Below are positions 62,150 to 64,000 of a stretch of 64,000 nt of DNA, in pieces. Source of the stretch: Geosiphon pyriformis. Lineage: Eukaryota; Glomeromycota; Glomeromycetes; Archaeosporales; Geosiphonaceae. A program made the position numbers and the translations under genes. The stretch's first letter is position 1. Each line of letters begins with the position of its first letter. The notes under the pieces are model-generated. The model made no database searches and had not been told where the DNA came from. It worked only from the letters and a program-made list of their open reading frames with translations. The DNA lies in NCBI GenBank assembly GCA_016748015.1, contig JAAOMT010000400.1, positions 270,528 through 334,527 of the forward strand, written 5' to 3'.

Positions 62150-63429
62150 GAAAAGACAAAAGTGGTGACAAAAACCCCTAATCTTACTGTTCTTGAATTT
62201 TGCCGTGCTATTTACACACAAAATCAAAGTGATCTTGGATTACCAAAAGGGTGTTGTCCAGCAGAATCTGCCCTCACTTATTATATCAACGCCAGAATAA
62301 ATTATCATATAGGAAAGGAAGAAGAACCACACGACGCAAAACTTGGATTGTATAGAGAATTATCACAATACACTACAAAAGAAGTAGCAGTAATAGCCGC
62401 AACTATTGTCAAAATCCATCGAGAAATTGAGCAATACGCCAACAAAAATTTTCTAATATCCACAGGAAACACTAGGGAACACGCCAACAAAACCAAAGAA
62501 AATTTAGAAACTAATCAGGAAAGTAACCAGCAAAAACTAGGAACACCAGCTCAAACGCCAAAGAAAACTGTCACTCAATCAATAAAGAAACAACGTATTT
62601 ATTCACCAGAAGATAAATCATACCATTTTTCACTAGAAAATAAGATACAAATTCCATTAGGAGCTGCATCATCATCAACATCAACTCCACAAATGCCAAA
62701 AACTCCTAGTTATATTGATAAAATTAAACAACGTAACTGGGGAGACATACCAATTACAGGAGGATATTCATCACTATTCCAAAACCCTCTTTTTCAGCCA
62801 AAATTTAGAACGGGGTTTGAAAACCGTGAAGAGGAGTCTGAATCGGAATCCGAAAAAGAGACCAGCGAAAAAACAATCACAAGACCAGTCACTGAAACAA
62901 GCAGCCAGTCCAGAAACCAAGAAACTCGTGATTAAGAGGAAGAACCGGATATAAGGGAAGCCACCTTTAGGAACGCTCAAGGAAATATCATCCCACCTCC
63001 TCTTAAACCAATAAACCCACCAGCAGAAAACGGCAATGAAATGACCACACCATATATTATAAGACTAACAGATTTCTCAGGAGAGGAAGAAGAAATGGAT
63101 GTGCACACATGGCTCAGAGAAGCACAAAAAGCCATCCAGGCAAATAACTGGAACAACCAAAGAGCAATTCAAACATTACCTTTCTTCCTGAAAGGCACAG
63201 CCGACTCGTGGTATTAAAGCCTGGAAACAAAACCCACGAGCTTCGCCAAATTTAAAAATGCACTCCTGGAGTATTTTAGCGACCCAAATGCCGTAATCCA
63301 ACTACAGAACGAATTCAATACTATCAAGCAAAATACCAGTGAAACTGTCACCCAATACCTTGCTCGATTCAATCAAATTTGCCATTAAATTGAAATGATT
63401 GAACAAGAATACTACACTGATCCTCAGGT
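62150..63429 (+). pseudogene. Family C gypsy gag (3' end replaced by adapter)
   Basis: A long frame from about 62162 (in-frame GTG; no ATG upstream) carries the N-terminal gag domain (ALTYYINARINYHIG, KIHREIEQYANKNF). Pro/Thr/Gln-rich linkers and an acidic Glu-Ser run (about 62830-62870) follow. After a TAA at 62933 comes the capsid-like core (HTWLREAQKAIQANNW, TQYLARFNQI), with stops at about 63217 and 63388. The similarity ends at EQEYYTDPQV, exactly where the adapter sequence starts. The CCHC knuckle expected next is missing. This is the least decayed gypsy in the window. Confidence 0.85.
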
Positions 63430-63448
63430 CTGTCTCTTATACACATCT
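63430..63448. other. Tn5 mosaic end (Nextera adapter) in assembly
   Basis: CTGTCTCTTATACACATCT is identical over 19 of 19 bases to the Tn5 transposase mosaic end used in Nextera library kits. Translated, it gives the tell-tale VSYTHL / CLLYTS peptides. It separates gag from protease with ~0.8 kb missing relative to the sister element at 59020-59810. It is a sequencing artefact joining two pieces, not biology. Confidence 0.97.
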
Positions 63449-63971
63449 CAAGAATTCCTCCAAATTGAGCCAGACAATACCACCAGCAGTTGCCACCGAA
63501 AATAGCAGCCTCGCAGCTATTTTTCCTTTTGAATTAGAGGAAAACAAGGCTATGTTCAGTGGAGCAGCATTGGATGAAAAACACCCAATCACTGCTATGT
63601 ATACAGAAGCCACTGTAAACAATACCCCAATTAAACTTATCTTAGACAGCGGATCCGCTGGAAGCATCGTAACGCTTCAACTAGTAAACCAACTGGGTTT
63701 CAAAGTTGATCGTGCCGCGACGTCCCAAATCATAACAGCCAATGGAAGTACAAAGCTGCCTCATGGCGAAATTGACTCATTCCCTTTCGAAATTAATGGC
63801 ATAGTAATACCTACAAAAGTATTAGTAATGGATGCTACACAATATCAAGCGTTAGTAGGGAATGACTGGCTAACAAAAGCCAATGCCACCTTAGACTGGA
63901 CCACCCAAGAGCTTCTGATCAATTATAATGGCCACCAGGCCAAAATTCCAGCCACCTGTGGCCACTTCTAA
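63449..63971 (+). pseudogene. Gypsy retropepsin region (right of adapter)
   Basis: Open from the adapter to TAA at 63969. IFPFELEENKAMF precedes a retropepsin with KLILDSGSAGSIVT near 63635 and catalytic Asp-Ser-Gly intact, VLVMDATQYQALVGNDWL, and IPATCGHF at the end. It aligns closely with 59870-60330. The apparent 190-codon frame starting at 63399 is a chimera across the adapter and is not a real protein. Whether this piece and the gag at 62150 come from one element copy cannot be decided because of the artefact. Confidence 0.85.
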
Positions 63972-64000
63972 AAACCCAGTGCCAACCAAAGACCTACCTT

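Noticed and set aside
63399-63971. A 190-codon intact protein with retropepsin domain
   Set aside because: Its first ~17 residues are read from gag in the wrong frame and from adapter sequence; only the part after 63449 is retroelement.

Overview
The window looks like a transposon graveyard from a very AT-rich fungal genome. Arbuscular mycorrhizal fungi (Glomeromycotina, perhaps Gigasporaceae or Rhizophagus-like) fit best. The reasons are short-intron fungal genes in a small 'normal' island, LINE and Ty3/gypsy protein families of a type I know to be hugely expanded in that group, and heavy AT decay of everything else. The placement is an inference from recall, not from a search.

Layout. 1-7.9 kb: a minus-strand gypsy LTR/PBS/gag remnant, a truncated LINE, a much older LINE melted almost to A+T, and an internally deleted hAT transposon lying between two LINE 3' ends. 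7.9-12.4 kb: the only host-gene island, a divergent pair consisting of an Mso1-like exocytosis protein (minus, 3 exons) and a Lifeguard/BAX-inhibitor-1 family membrane protein (plus, 5 exons) sharing a ~500-bp intergenic promoter. 12.4-17.7 kb: AT desert holding two inverted pieces of a fourth type of LINE ORF1, one of them split by a solo LTR, plus a TTA microsatellite. 17.7-43.1 kb: three near-full-length ~6.7-kb LINEs (one minus, two plus; the first two head to head) and an internally deleted fourth. One LINE is split by a solo LTR. 43.1-64 kb: nested Ty3/gypsy elements with three LTR families.

The LINEs share one ORF2 design: APE-type endonuclease, reverse transcriptase with an FVDD box, RNase H and a C-terminal zinc knuckle. 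Upstream of it sit several quite different ORF1 types carrying RRM-like and CCHC motifs. ORF1 stop and ORF2 start overlap as ATGA in the minus-strand copy. All copies end in a conserved ~100-nt 3' tail.

The gypsy elements have gag, CCHC knuckle, retropepsin, a CxxC/CxxC zinc module and then a recognisable dUTPase domain before RT, RNase H and integrase. A dUTPase between protease and RT is the most biologically interesting feature here. It appears in two copies on opposite strands.

Nearly all damage is G:C to A:T transition: in-frame stops at Trp, Gln and Arg codons, and catalytic Asp/Glu turned to Asn/Lys. Indels are few. This suggests RIP-like or methylcytosine-driven decay.

One artefact matters. 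Positions 63430-63448 are an exact 19-base Tn5 mosaic end (Nextera adapter), sitting where ~0.8 kb of gag is missing relative to a sister element. The assembly is therefore probably chimeric at that point.
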